Under the pieces are notes generated by a model. It saw nothing but the letters and a program-made list of their open reading frames with translations. It did no database searches and had not been told where the DNA came from. DNA of 6,725 nt, taken from NCBI GenBank assembly GCA_027623845.1, contig JAQBUJ010000176.1:1-6725 (forward strand), in the 5' to 3' direction. Of the stretch, positions 1 through 5,805 are shown in pieces. The DNA is from Pseudomonadota bacterium (lineage in GTDB: Bacteria > Pseudomonadota > Alphaproteobacteria > Thalassobaculales > Thalassobaculaceae). The first letter of the stretch is position 1; each line of letters begins with the position of its first letter. The position numbers and the translations under genes are program-made.

Positions 1-1154
1 GTCGGATGGTTCAGCAACGAACGCCAGTGGTCTAGGGGCGCATAGGACGCGGCGCGATTGGTGCTTATCAGGCCGCTGGTCCAAACCAACCCTATCCGAG
101 GTCCTTCGCCGTTCGCTAGACGATCAACCTCGGCGCCGATGGCGTCGACACGCGATGGCAGCGGCGTCAAATACCCACGCGGCGAGAGTGGCGCGGCATG
201 ATCGTCCTGTAGCAGATGCGGCATGCTGAGCAGGGGGGCGTGGAAATCGGGCGTTGGGAACTTTCGGAGCCAATCGTAGGTAAATCGCATGCGCCCGCGC
301 ACCCGGGTACGGCGAAACGGGTGAAATGTTATGGCCGGCATGGAGCGTTGGTAAATCGGCAGCATCCTGGGATCGACCTCCATGATTACGGTGTCGGCCA
401 GCTCGGACAATCGATGCAAATAAGGGGCGAACCGAACCTCATCCCCCAAGCCTTGCTCAGAACAAACCAGAAGGGCTTTGCCCGCAAGCGGCTCGCCGCG
501 CCACGGCGGCACCGTGAGGACGCGCTCCGGTGCATCGTGTATGTCTGGCGAGAGCCGTGATTCGTAGTACGCCCAGCCTTCCCGCGTATGCCCCCGGCAC
601 AGCAGGTGCTTCGCATAGTTGAAGCGGATGAGCGGTGCATCCGGGGCGCGCTTCATCGCTGCCAGATAATACGGGCCCGCCGTATCGTCGCTGTGGGTTT
701 GGCTCAATGCCTCGGCCAGATTGACCTGCGCGGCGGCGCTATCGGGGGCCAAGACGATCAATCGTCGGTAGTGTCGGATCGAGTCGGCTTGCCGGCGCAT
801 TGATACGGCGTCGGCCAGCCGCTGAAGCACTGTTGGATGATCCGGGACCAGAAGAACGGCCTTTCGTGCGTGGCTTTCCGATTCGTGCCCACAGCCTTGC
901 CGCATCAAGGCACCCGCGAGATTAACCAGCGCCGGGATCGATAGGGGGTCGCTTTGCAAGACAAGGCGAAAAATGCGTGCGGCCTCCTCATGCGAGTCTA
1001 TGGCCGAGTGTTGGTTGGCGAGGGCGAATTGCAGGCGGGGGTCGTTCGAAAATTCGAGCAGGGCGGCGCTGAGCTGATTGATCGCCTCGCGATGTCGGTG
1101 ATGCGTGGCGAGTTGCTGTGCGTGCGCAAGAATGGCGTCGACGGTCCGGCTCAT
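1..1154 (-). CDS. TPR-repeat protein with heptosyltransferase-like C-terminal region (partial, 3' end outside window)
   Basis: Reading the minus strand from the ATG at 1154 gives 384 uninterrupted codons that run off the left edge, so the C-terminus is missing. Residues 1 to about 190 are Ala/Leu-rich helical repeats of TPR type, with units such as ALVNLAGALMRQG (75-87) and AQVNLAEALSQ (142-152) and Pro at the expected repeat ends (SDP, VPDHP, APDS). From about 215 the sequence changes to PPWRGEPLAGKALLVCSEQG, followed by LGDEVRFAPYL (236-246), and then GPRIGLVWTSG (351-361). This layout is known from TPR proteins carrying an ADP-heptose:LPS heptosyltransferase-like (GT9, GT-B fold) domain, often found near flagellin or surface-polysaccharide modification genes in alphaproteobacteria. 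The catalytic second half is not visible, so activity and substrate are unknown. A modest SD (GAAGG, 9 nt before ATG) and the overlap with the short ORF upstream support this start. An O-GlcNAc-transferase-like role is a less likely alternative. Confidence 0.82.
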   Translation of the reverse strand, partial: MSRTVDAILAHAQQLATHHRHREAINQLSAALLEFSNDPRLQFALANQHSAIDSHEEAARIFRLVLQSDPLSIPALVNLAGALMRQGCGHESESHARKAVLLVPDHPTVLQRLADAVSMRRQADSIRHYRRLIVLAPDSAAAQVNLAEALSQTHSDDTAGPYYLAAMKRAPDAPLIRFNYAKHLLCRGHTREGWAYYESRLSPDIHDAPERVLTVPPWRGEPLAGKALLVCSEQGLGDEVRFAPYLHRLSELADTVIMEVDPRMLPIYQRSMPAITFHPFRRTRVRGRMRFTYDWLRKFPTPDFHAPLLSMPHLLQDDHAAPLSPRGYLTPLPSRVDAIGAEVDRLANGEGPRIGLVWTSGLISTNRAASYAPLDHWRSLLNHP

Positions 1155-1234
1155 GTCGGCAGGCCTTCGAACCGCCGGATCGATTCCGGCGTGGCGCGGC
1201 GACGGCCTAGCAACGGGGGCAGAAAATCGCTCAT
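1151..1234 (-). CDS. possible 27-codon ORF translationally coupled to the TPR gene
   Basis: The ATG at 1234 opens a 27-codon frame that starts MSDFLPPLLGRRR, is Arg/Pro-rich and ends in RRFEGLPT. Its TGA overlaps the ATG of the TPR gene in the arrangement ATGA, a layout typical of coupled translation. It starts about 38 nt downstream of the position where the predicted minus-strand promoter (1279-1306) would initiate. The ribosome binding site is weak: a GGGA lies somewhat far upstream. I recognise no family. It may be a leader peptide, the decayed end of an older upstream gene, or a chance ORF. Such short frames arise easily in GC-rich DNA, so it stays tentative. Confidence 0.25.
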   Translation of the reverse strand: MSDFLPPLLGRRRATPESIRRFEGLPT

Positions 1235-1272
1235 CGGGTGATCTTTCCCATCCAATCGCATTTAGTTTACCG

Positions 1273-1289
1273 CAATATATTGTATATTG
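1273..1289. promoter_or_regulatory. AT-rich dyad, possible operator between TPR gene and thyA
   Basis: CAATATA-TTG-TATATTG is a perfect 7-bp inverted repeat with a 3-bp centre. It is a conspicuously AT-rich block in otherwise GC-rich DNA and lies in the only intergenic gap between two divergent genes. It covers the predicted leftward -10. On the plus strand it also holds TATATT (1283-1288), a usable -10 for thyA with only a poor -35 (TTTAGT, 1261-1266, 16-bp spacer). Its size and symmetry fit a dimeric repressor site, for example of the GntR or TetR type, but the AT content may simply reflect overlapping promoters. Confidence 0.35.
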
Positions 1290-1306
1290 GCCTGAGACAG
1301 TATCAA
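1279..1306 (-). promoter_or_regulatory. candidate sigma70-type promoter for the leftward TPR unit
   Basis: On the minus strand TTGATA (plus 1301-1306) is followed by a 16-bp spacer and TACAAT (plus 1279-1284). Each hexamer matches the TTGACA/TATAAT consensus at five of six bases. Transcription would begin near 1272, ahead of the 27-codon ORF (start 1234) and the TPR gene (start 1154). The -10 element lies inside the 17-bp dyad 1273-1289, so a protein bound there would block it. This is a prediction by eye only. Confidence 0.45.
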
Positions 1307-1330
1307 CCTGAGCCATGGGGCTCGCGATCA

Positions 1331-2125
1331 ATGCGACAATATCTCGACCTGATGCGATTGGTTCTGGAAACCGGCACAGACAAGGCGGACCGGACGGGGG
1401 TTGGGACGGTATCGGTGTTCGGTCACCAGATGCGGTTTGACCTTGCGGCTGGTTTCCCGTTGCTGACCACCAAGAGGCTGCATCTAAAATCGATCATTCA
1501 TGAGTTGCTGTGGATTCTCTCCGGCGACACCAATGTCCGCTACTTGCAGGACAACGGCGTGCGGATCTGGAACGAATGGGCCGACGAGAATGGCGATTTG
1601 GGGCCGGTTTACGGGGCGCAATGGAGATCCTGGCCGGGTTCCGGTGGCGACACCGTCGACCAAATCGCCGGTTTGATGCGGGATATCCGCACGAACCCCA
1701 ATTCGCGGCGGATGATGGTTACCGCCTGGAACCCCGGCGAGCTCGACCGAATGGCGCTGGCGCCGTGCCATTGCTTGTTCCAGTTTTATGTCGCCGAGGG
1801 AAAGCTGTCCTGCCAACTGTACCAACGCAGCGCCGATGTGTTCCTCGGCGTGCCGTTCAATATCGCCTCGTATGCGCTGCTGACCTTGATGATCGCGCAG
1901 GTGACCGGACTCAAGCCGGGGGAGTTCATTCACACCCTCGGTGACGCACATCTCTACCGCAACCACCTGGAGCAGGCCGGACTGCAGCTAGAGCGCGCGC
2001 CGCGCGGCTTGCCACAGATGAGGATCGATCCCACGGTCAAGGATATCCACGGGTTCACCTTTGAGCATTTCAGTCTGATCGGCTACGACCCCTATCCGCA
2101 TATCCCAGCCCAGGTCGCGGTCTGA
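1331..2125 (+). CDS. thyA: thymidylate synthase ThyA
   Basis: ThyA makes dTMP from dUMP with 5,10-methylene-tetrahydrofolate as carbon donor and reductant, releasing dihydrofolate; it is a cytosolic homodimer. The 264-residue product has the same length as the E. coli enzyme and aligns to it without gaps from memory. Visible signatures are the phosphate-binding Arg21 in DRTGVGT, FPLLTTKR, the WADENGDLGPVYG segment, SRRMM (Arg pair contacting the partner's dUMP), the nucleophile Cys146 in ALAPCH, CQLYQRS-x-D (166-169), the Asn of PFNIASY and the GDAHLYRNH loop. The same frame continues upstream to an ATG at 1238, but those 31 residues do not resemble the family, while 1331 matches the MKQYLELM start of E. 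coli; only a weak GGGG precedes it. folA follows after 10 bp, so the enzyme that regenerates its cofactor is almost certainly co-transcribed. Confidence 0.98.
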   Translation: MRQYLDLMRLVLETGTDKADRTGVGTVSVFGHQMRFDLAAGFPLLTTKRLHLKSIIHELLWILSGDTNVRYLQDNGVRIWNEWADENGDLGPVYGAQWRSWPGSGGDTVDQIAGLMRDIRTNPNSRRMMVTAWNPGELDRMALAPCHCLFQFYVAEGKLSCQLYQRSADVFLGVPFNIASYALLTLMIAQVTGLKPGEFIHTLGDAHLYRNHLEQAGLQLERAPRGLPQMRIDPTVKDIHGFTFEHFSLIGYDPYPHIPAQVAV

Positions 2126-2135
2126 AGGGATATCG

Positions 2136-2675
2136 ATGTCCGATTTTCTCACCAATCCGGCACTGGTCATCGTCGTGGCGGTTGCCGACAATGGGGTCAT
2201 CGGCGCTGATGGCGGGATGCCTTGGCGTCTTTCCGGTGATTTGAAGCGGGTGAAATCGCTCACCATGGGTAAGCCGTTGATCATGGGGCGCCGGACCTAC
2301 GAGTCGATCGGGCGGCCGCTGCCGGGGCGAACCACGATCGTGTTGACGCGAGACCCGGAGTTTGCGGTTGAAGGCGTCGTTGTTGTGCGCGATTTCGCAG
2401 CCGCGCTCGAAGCCGGTGCCCGTGCGGCTCGGGCGATGGGCGCCGGCGAGATCGTTGCGTTTGGCGGCGCGGGTATTTATGCGCGGGCCTTGCCGCTTGC
2501 GTGCCGCTTGTACAAGACCGAGGTTCATGTCTGTCCCGAAGGGGACACCCGGTTCCCGGATCTTGACCCTCGTCAATGGCGGGAAATCTCTCGCCAGAGC
2601 CAGCATGGGTCCGAAAAAGACGGACCGGCCCATGATTTCGTCGTGCTTGAGCGGGTTGAGCGTGAGGAAAGCTAG
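2136..2675 (+). CDS. folA: dihydrofolate reductase FolA
   Basis: FolA reduces dihydrofolate to tetrahydrofolate with NADPH, recycling the dihydrofolate released by ThyA encoded just upstream. The 179-residue protein is slightly longer than E. coli FolA (159) because of an 8-residue N-terminal extension and a longer stretch before the GG motif. Visible elements: the Met20-loop equivalent NGVIGADGGMPWRL (19-32), catalytic Asp35 (E. coli Asp27), MGRRTYESIGRPLPGR (50-65) with Arg65 (E. coli Arg57), the NADPH-binding FGGAGIY (109-115), the Thr of YKTEV, and PEGDTRFPD. Two contact positions are unusual: Val39 stands where E. coli has Phe31 and Phe109 where it has Ile94. The start is well supported: AAGGGA lies 5 nt before the ATG and overlaps the thyA stop codon. 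Expression is expected from the thyA promoter. Confidence 0.97.
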   Translation: MSDFLTNPALVIVVAVADNGVIGADGGMPWRLSGDLKRVKSLTMGKPLIMGRRTYESIGRPLPGRTTIVLTRDPEFAVEGVVVVRDFAAALEAGARAARAMGAGEIVAFGGAGIYARALPLACRLYKTEVHVCPEGDTRFPDLDPRQWREISRQSQHGSEKDGPAHDFVVLERVEREES

Positions 2676-2710
2676 GGGCCGATCGAGACGGCCATTGTCG
2701 GAGCAGCGAA

Positions 2711-3262
2711 ATGATCCCAGCCGATCAACGACGCCCGAAACCGTTGATTCGGGCGATGGCGGAGGCGGATGGCCCGGCGGTGTTCGAGATCTACCGCCAA
2801 GGCATCGCGACCGGCCACGCGACCTTTGAAAAATCCGTCCCCCAGGATTGGAATGCGTGGTTCGCCTCGCGTCTTATGGCCGGGCGCCTGGTTGCCGAGC
2901 AGGGCGGTAGGGTGGTCGGTTGGTCGGCGCTTTCTGCGGTCTCGGCTCGTGCTGTCTACGCGGGGGTTGGCGAGGTCAGCGTCTACGTCGCCGATGCGGC
3001 GCATGGCGGCGGCGTCGGTCGCGCCTTGCTCGGCGGCCTGGTCGAGGCGTCCGAGGCGGCTGGCGTGTGGACCCTGCAAGCCAGCATCTTTCCGAAAAAT
3101 CAGGCCAGCGTGACCCTGCATCAGCGCTTTGGTTTTCGGCTGATGGGGCGGCGCGAGAAGATCGCCTGGATGAGCTATGGCCCAATGGCCGATCAATGGC
3201 GGGACACGGTGATCATGGAGCGGCGTAGCACGACGGTTGGTTGCGCTGCGCCGCCCGGCTGA
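2711..3262 (+). CDS. GNAT acetyltransferase of the phosphinothricin (PAT)/YncA-like family
   Basis: The product is a 183-residue acetyl-CoA-dependent N-acetyltransferase. Family hallmarks in order are IRAMAEADGPAVFEIYRQGI (13-32), ATGHATFE (33-40), VVGWSALS (68-75), GEVSVYV (87-93), the pyrophosphate loop AHGGGVGRALL (97-107), TLQASIFPKN (121-130), LHQRFGFR (136-143) and WRD (163-165). Homologues are annotated as phosphinothricin acetyltransferase, although many act on methionine sulfone/sulfoximine or other amino-acid analogues, so the substrate is open. The usual Arg/Gln at the head of the RxxGxG loop is His here. GGAG ends 7 nt before the ATG and supports this start, which gives a 10-12 residue N-terminal extension. 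It lies 35 bp after folA, probably in the same transcript. Its relation to folate metabolism is unknown. Confidence 0.88.
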   Translation: MIPADQRRPKPLIRAMAEADGPAVFEIYRQGIATGHATFEKSVPQDWNAWFASRLMAGRLVAEQGGRVVGWSALSAVSARAVYAGVGEVSVYVADAAHGGGVGRALLGGLVEASEAAGVWTLQASIFPKNQASVTLHQRFGFRLMGRREKIAWMSYGPMADQWRDTVIMERRSTTVGCAAPPG

Positions 3263-3296
3263 TCTTCCGTTGAGTGGGGTGGGCGATTGTTAAGGC

Positions 3297-4454
3297 TCAA
3301 CCCATGACGATGCGCGGCGCTTCCCGGCGCTTGGCGTCGCCGGACGGCGCGATCTTCGACCAAACGGCCTCGGCGATGGCGCGATAGGCTAAGGCGTGCG
3401 GACCGTCCGGCGCTGAAACCACGATCGGGGTGCCGGCGTCCGAGGTCTTTCGAATGTCCATGTGAAGCGGCACCTCGCCGAGGAAATCAACGTTCAAAGT
3501 TTCCGCTTCGGCGCGGGCGCCGCCATGACCGAAAATATCGCTTTGGCCGCCGCAATGGGGGCAGATGAAAGTGCTCATGTTCTCGATAATGCCGAGCACG
3601 GGCACATCGACCTTGCGGAACATGTTGAGCCCCTTGCGCGCATCCAACAAGGCGATGTCCTGGGGCGTCGACACGATGACCGCGCCGGCCAACGGGACCC
3701 GCTGGGAGATGGTCAATTGGGCGTCGCCGGTGCCCGGCGGCATGTCAACGATCATCACATCAAGCTCGCCCCAGGCAACGTCGCGCAGCATCTGTTCAAG
3801 CGCGCTCATCACCATCGGACCACGCCAGATCGTCGGCGAGTCCTCAGGAACCAGAAAGCCGATGGACATGCATTTCACGCCGTATTTCTCGAGCGGTTTT
3901 AAGATATGGCCGTCCTCGCTGGTCGGCTTGTCGGTGATTCCCATCATTCTCGGCAGCGACGGGCCGTAGATATCGGCATCCAATACGCCGACCGCCAGCC
4001 CGGACGCGGCCAACGCCATCGCCAGGTTGACCGCCGTTGTCGATTTTCCGACCCCTCCCTTGCCCGACGCGACCGCAACGATCGCCTTCACGCCCGGCGC
4101 CAGTTCCCGCGCGCCGCCGGTGGCCGACTGAATTTGTGGCCGCTGCGGAGAGGCGGGCCTCGGGTTTTGCTGGCCGGTGGGTTGGGCACGCGCGCCGGCA
4201 GCCGGGGTATGCGCCGTCAAAACCGCCGTGACCGACAGCACGCCTGGTACCTTGTCGACTGCGGTTTCGGCTGATTTGCGCAGCGGTTCCAGATGCGGCC
4301 CCCGTTTCGGGTCGACCTCAATCGAAAATCCAACATTGCCGTCCTTGATCACCAACCCGGTCACGATACCCAGGCTGACGATGTCCTGGTCCTGATCGGG
4401 GTCGCGAACAGCGCGCAGCGCGTCCAGAATCTGGGCCTCGGTAACCTGTGCCAT
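3297..4454 (-). CDS. mrp: Mrp/ApbC/NBP35-type Fe-S cluster carrier ATPase
   Basis: Mrp proteins are cytosolic dimeric P-loop ATPases (MinD/Mrp superfamily) that bind and transfer Fe-S clusters to apoproteins. The 385-residue product starts with a DUF59/FeS_assembly_P domain (about 5-82: DALRAVRDPDQDQDIVSLGIV, then VDPKRGPHLEPLRKSAE). A Pro/Gln/Ala-rich linker (about 83-120) follows, then the ATPase domain with the deviant Walker A GKGGVGKST (131-139), DADIYGPSLPRMMG (159-172), IWRGPM (209-214), the Walker B region DMPPGTGD (237-244) and the cluster-binding pair CPHC (298-301). The DUF59 domain has no Cys, so cluster ligation would rest on CPHC. The frame stays open another 52 codons upstream, but the ATG at 4454 has GAGGAG about 9-10 nt ahead and begins at the family N-terminus. 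It is convergent with the acetyltransferase (34-bp gap) and divergent from hflK (154 bp). Confidence 0.96.
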   Translation of the reverse strand: MAQVTEAQILDALRAVRDPDQDQDIVSLGIVTGLVIKDGNVGFSIEVDPKRGPHLEPLRKSAETAVDKVPGVLSVTAVLTAHTPAAGARAQPTGQQNPRPASPQRPQIQSATGGARELAPGVKAIVAVASGKGGVGKSTTAVNLAMALAASGLAVGVLDADIYGPSLPRMMGITDKPTSEDGHILKPLEKYGVKCMSIGFLVPEDSPTIWRGPMVMSALEQMLRDVAWGELDVMIVDMPPGTGDAQLTISQRVPLAGAVIVSTPQDIALLDARKGLNMFRKVDVPVLGIIENMSTFICPHCGGQSDIFGHGGARAEAETLNVDFLGEVPLHMDIRKTSDAGTPIVVSAPDGPHALAYRAIAEAVWSKIAPSGDAKRREAPRIVMG

Positions 4455-4455
4455 G

Positions 4456-4483
4456 CTTGAAATCTCCTCAAATCGGACCATAT
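4456..4483 (+). promoter_or_regulatory. candidate heat-shock (RpoH/sigma32-like) promoter for hflKC
   Basis: CTTGAA (4456-4461), a 14-bp spacer and GACCATAT (4476-4483) fit the sigma32 pattern CTTGAA-N13/14-CCCCATNT except at the first two -10 bases. It points toward hflK, whose partner FtsH is heat-shock controlled in many bacteria. Initiation near 4490 would give a leader of about 120 nt. The element overlaps the ribosome binding site of mrp on the other strand, so part of the match is constrained by that sequence and could be coincidental. No clear promoter for mrp was found. Confidence 0.3.
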
Positions 4484-4559
4484 GCCGGAGCGCGGGTCGC
4501 CACAACCTTGGTTGACGGCCTGCTCTTACCCTTGGTCGGGAATACTTTGCAAGCGATGC

Positions 4560-4589
4560 CCCGCGTCTGTTAAGAGCGGGTAACTTTTT
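4560..4589 (+). terminator. hairpin plus T-run in the hflK leader (possible attenuator)
   Basis: CCCGC (4560-4564) pairs with GCGGG (4576-4580). After a bulged G (4565), TCT (4566-4568) pairs with AGA (4573-4575), leaving a GTTA loop. Four bases later comes TTTTT (4585-4589). This resembles an intrinsic terminator, but the T-run is offset by TAAC, which is suboptimal. It lies just before the hflK ribosome binding site, so it would act on hflK transcription or translation initiation. An upstream segment, GCTCTTA (4522-4528), can pair instead with TAAGAGC (4571-4577) and would break the hairpin. Confidence 0.3.
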
Positions 4590-4592
4590 AAT

Positions 4593-4600
4593 GGGGAGGG
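4593..4600 (+). promoter_or_regulatory. hflK: ribosome binding site that fixes the hflK start
   Basis: GGGGAGGG lies 8 nt before the ATG at 4609 and is the strongest SD in the window. The upstream in-frame ATG at 4591 overlaps this SD itself and would have none of its own, so 4609 is the better start. Confidence 0.8.
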
Positions 4601-4608
4601 CCAACAAC

Positions 4609-5805
4609 ATGCCCTGGAATAATCAAGGCGGCGGCGGCCCTTGGGGCGGCGGCGGAAGCGGCGGCGGCGGTAACGGCGGCGGTGGCGGCGGTGGCGGCGA
4701 TGGCGGCGGCTCTCCATGGGGGGGCAAGCCGGGCGGCGGCGGCGGCGGACCAACCCCGCCAGACATCGACGAGATCATCCGACGCGGTCAGGCACGCCTG
4801 AAAGGGTTGCTCCCTGGTGGTTTTGGCGGCAACAAGGTCATCATTCTCGGTCTTTTGGCTGTTCTGGTGATTTGGGCTGGTTATGGCGGCACCTATCGGG
4901 TGCAGCCGAACCAGGAGGGTGTGCCTTTGGTGCTGGGCCGGTTCTTGGGAACAACGACCGGACCGGGATTGCATTGGAATTGGCCGTCTCCGATCGGCAC
5001 CGTGTACAAGCCGGATGTGACGGCGGAAAACCGTATCGAGGTTGGGCTGCGGACCAGCGGCGAGGCCTCCAGGCGCGGCGCCTCGGTACGCGACATGCCC
5101 GAGGAAAGCCAGATGATCACCGGCGATGAGAACATCGTCGATATTGATTTCGTGGTGTTCTGGAAAATCTCCGACGCGCCCGCGTATCTGTTCAACATCC
5201 GCAACCCGGACGAGACCATCAAGATGGCTGCAGAATCAGTGATGCGCGCCATCGTCGGTCAAACCCGTATCCAGGATGCGCTGACCAGCGGACGCGAGGA
5301 CATTGAGCGGCGGGCACTCGAGGCGCTTCAGATTTTGATGACTGAGTATCAGGCGGGGATTGAGGTTCGCCAGGTGCAGCTTCTCGAAGTGCTGCCGCCG
5401 AAGAACGTGATCGATGCCTTTGACGAAGTATCGCGTGCGCGTCAGGACAAGGATCGATTGAAGAACGAGGCCGAAGCCTATCGCAACGATATCGTTCCCC
5501 GCGCTCGTGGTGAATCCCAGCAACTGGTGCAGGGCGCCGACGCCTATCGCCAAGAGGTGGTCAATCGGGCACAGGGTGACGCCAACCGTTTCAACCAAGT
5601 CTATACAGCTTTCCAGCGTTCAAAAGACGTGACAACCAAGCGGATCTATCTGGAAACGCTTGAGGAGGTGCTGAGCAAGGTCAACAAGGTGATTATCGAC
5701 GACAATGCCGGCGGTTCCGGGGTGGTCCCGTATTTGCCCTTGCCGGAAATCCAGAAACGCCAAGGCGGATCTGCGGGTAACGCAACCGGGAGCGCCAAGC
5801 AATGA
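4609..5805 (+). CDS. hflK: FtsH protease modulator HflK (SPFH/prohibitin-like membrane protein)
   Basis: HflK assembles with HflC into a large cage-like membrane complex around FtsH and modulates degradation of membrane proteins. The 398-residue product has the typical MPWNNQ start and a Gly-rich cytoplasmic N-terminus (7-47), a linker PPDIDEIIRRGQARLKGLLPGG (50-71), and one transmembrane helix (about 76-92, KVIILGLLAVLVIWAGY). The SPFH/band 7 domain starts at about 96 with TYRVQPNQEGVPLVLGRF, GPGLHWNWPSPI and TGDENIVDIDFVVFWKI. From about 270 an Arg/Glu/Ala-rich coiled-coil region follows (DEVSRARQDKDRLKNEAEAYRN), then IYLETLEEVLSKVNKVIID and a flexible Gly/Ser/Ala tail. The start at 4609 is preferred over 4591 because of the SD between them. 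hflC overlaps its stop codon by ATGA, so the two subunits are translated in a coupled way. Confidence 0.97.
   Translation: MPWNNQGGGGPWGGGGSGGGGNGGGGGGGGDGGGSPWGGKPGGGGGGPTPPDIDEIIRRGQARLKGLLPGGFGGNKVIILGLLAVLVIWAGYGGTYRVQPNQEGVPLVLGRFLGTTTGPGLHWNWPSPIGTVYKPDVTAENRIEVGLRTSGEASRRGASVRDMPEESQMITGDENIVDIDFVVFWKISDAPAYLFNIRNPDETIKMAAESVMRAIVGQTRIQDALTSGREDIERRALEALQILMTEYQAGIEVRQVQLLEVLPPKNVIDAFDEVSRARQDKDRLKNEAEAYRNDIVPRARGESQQLVQGADAYRQEVVNRAQGDANRFNQVYTAFQRSKDVTTKRIYLETLEEVLSKVNKVIIDDNAGGSGVVPYLPLPEIQKRQGGSAGNATGSAKQ
4627..4749 (+). repeat. GGC-rich low-complexity tract coding the HflK poly-glycine segment
   Basis: This stretch is an imperfect GGC/GGN trinucleotide repeat inside hflK, with a G7 run at 4718-4724 (codons TGG GGG GGC). 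It encodes the Gly-rich N-terminus found in the family, so it is real coding sequence. It is prone to polymerase slippage and to sequencing error. In-frame triplet changes should be tolerated, while a change in the G7 run would shift the frame before the membrane helix. Confidence 0.75.

Noticed and set aside
216..1241. Several plus-strand frames of 60-115 codons left of thyA
   Set aside because: They are shadows of the continuous 384-codon minus-strand TPR/glycosyltransferase frame, which has clear domain sequence.
1238..1330. N-terminal extension of ThyA from the ATG at 1238
   Set aside because: The 31 extra residues cross the putative promoter/dyad and do not resemble ThyA; starting at 1331 gives exactly the 264-residue family length.
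2070..2633. 187-codon open frame on the minus strand opposite folA
   Set aside because: It lies wholly antisense to an unmistakable DHFR and the end of ThyA, its composition is Arg/Pro-rich, and no family is recognisable; such shadows are common at this GC content.
2677..2693. GGCCG/CGGCC hairpin between folA and the acetyltransferase gene
   Set aside because: A 5-bp GC stem with a 7-nt loop and no T-run is too weak for a terminator; it may at most slightly affect message stability.
3263..3302. Inverted repeat GTTGAG/CTCAAC in the GNAT-mrp convergent gap as a bidirectional terminator
   Set aside because: The stem is only 6 bp with a 21-nt loop, has no T-run on either side and extends into the mrp coding end.
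4455..4610. 52-residue N-terminal extension of Mrp
   Set aside because: The ATG at 4454 has a strong SD and starts at the DUF59 domain; the extension is Arg-rich translated intergenic DNA and reaches into the hflK start.
4588..4974. Ala/Arg-rich minus-strand frames over the HflK glycine tract
   Set aside because: They are the mechanical complement of GGC repeats rather than a gene.
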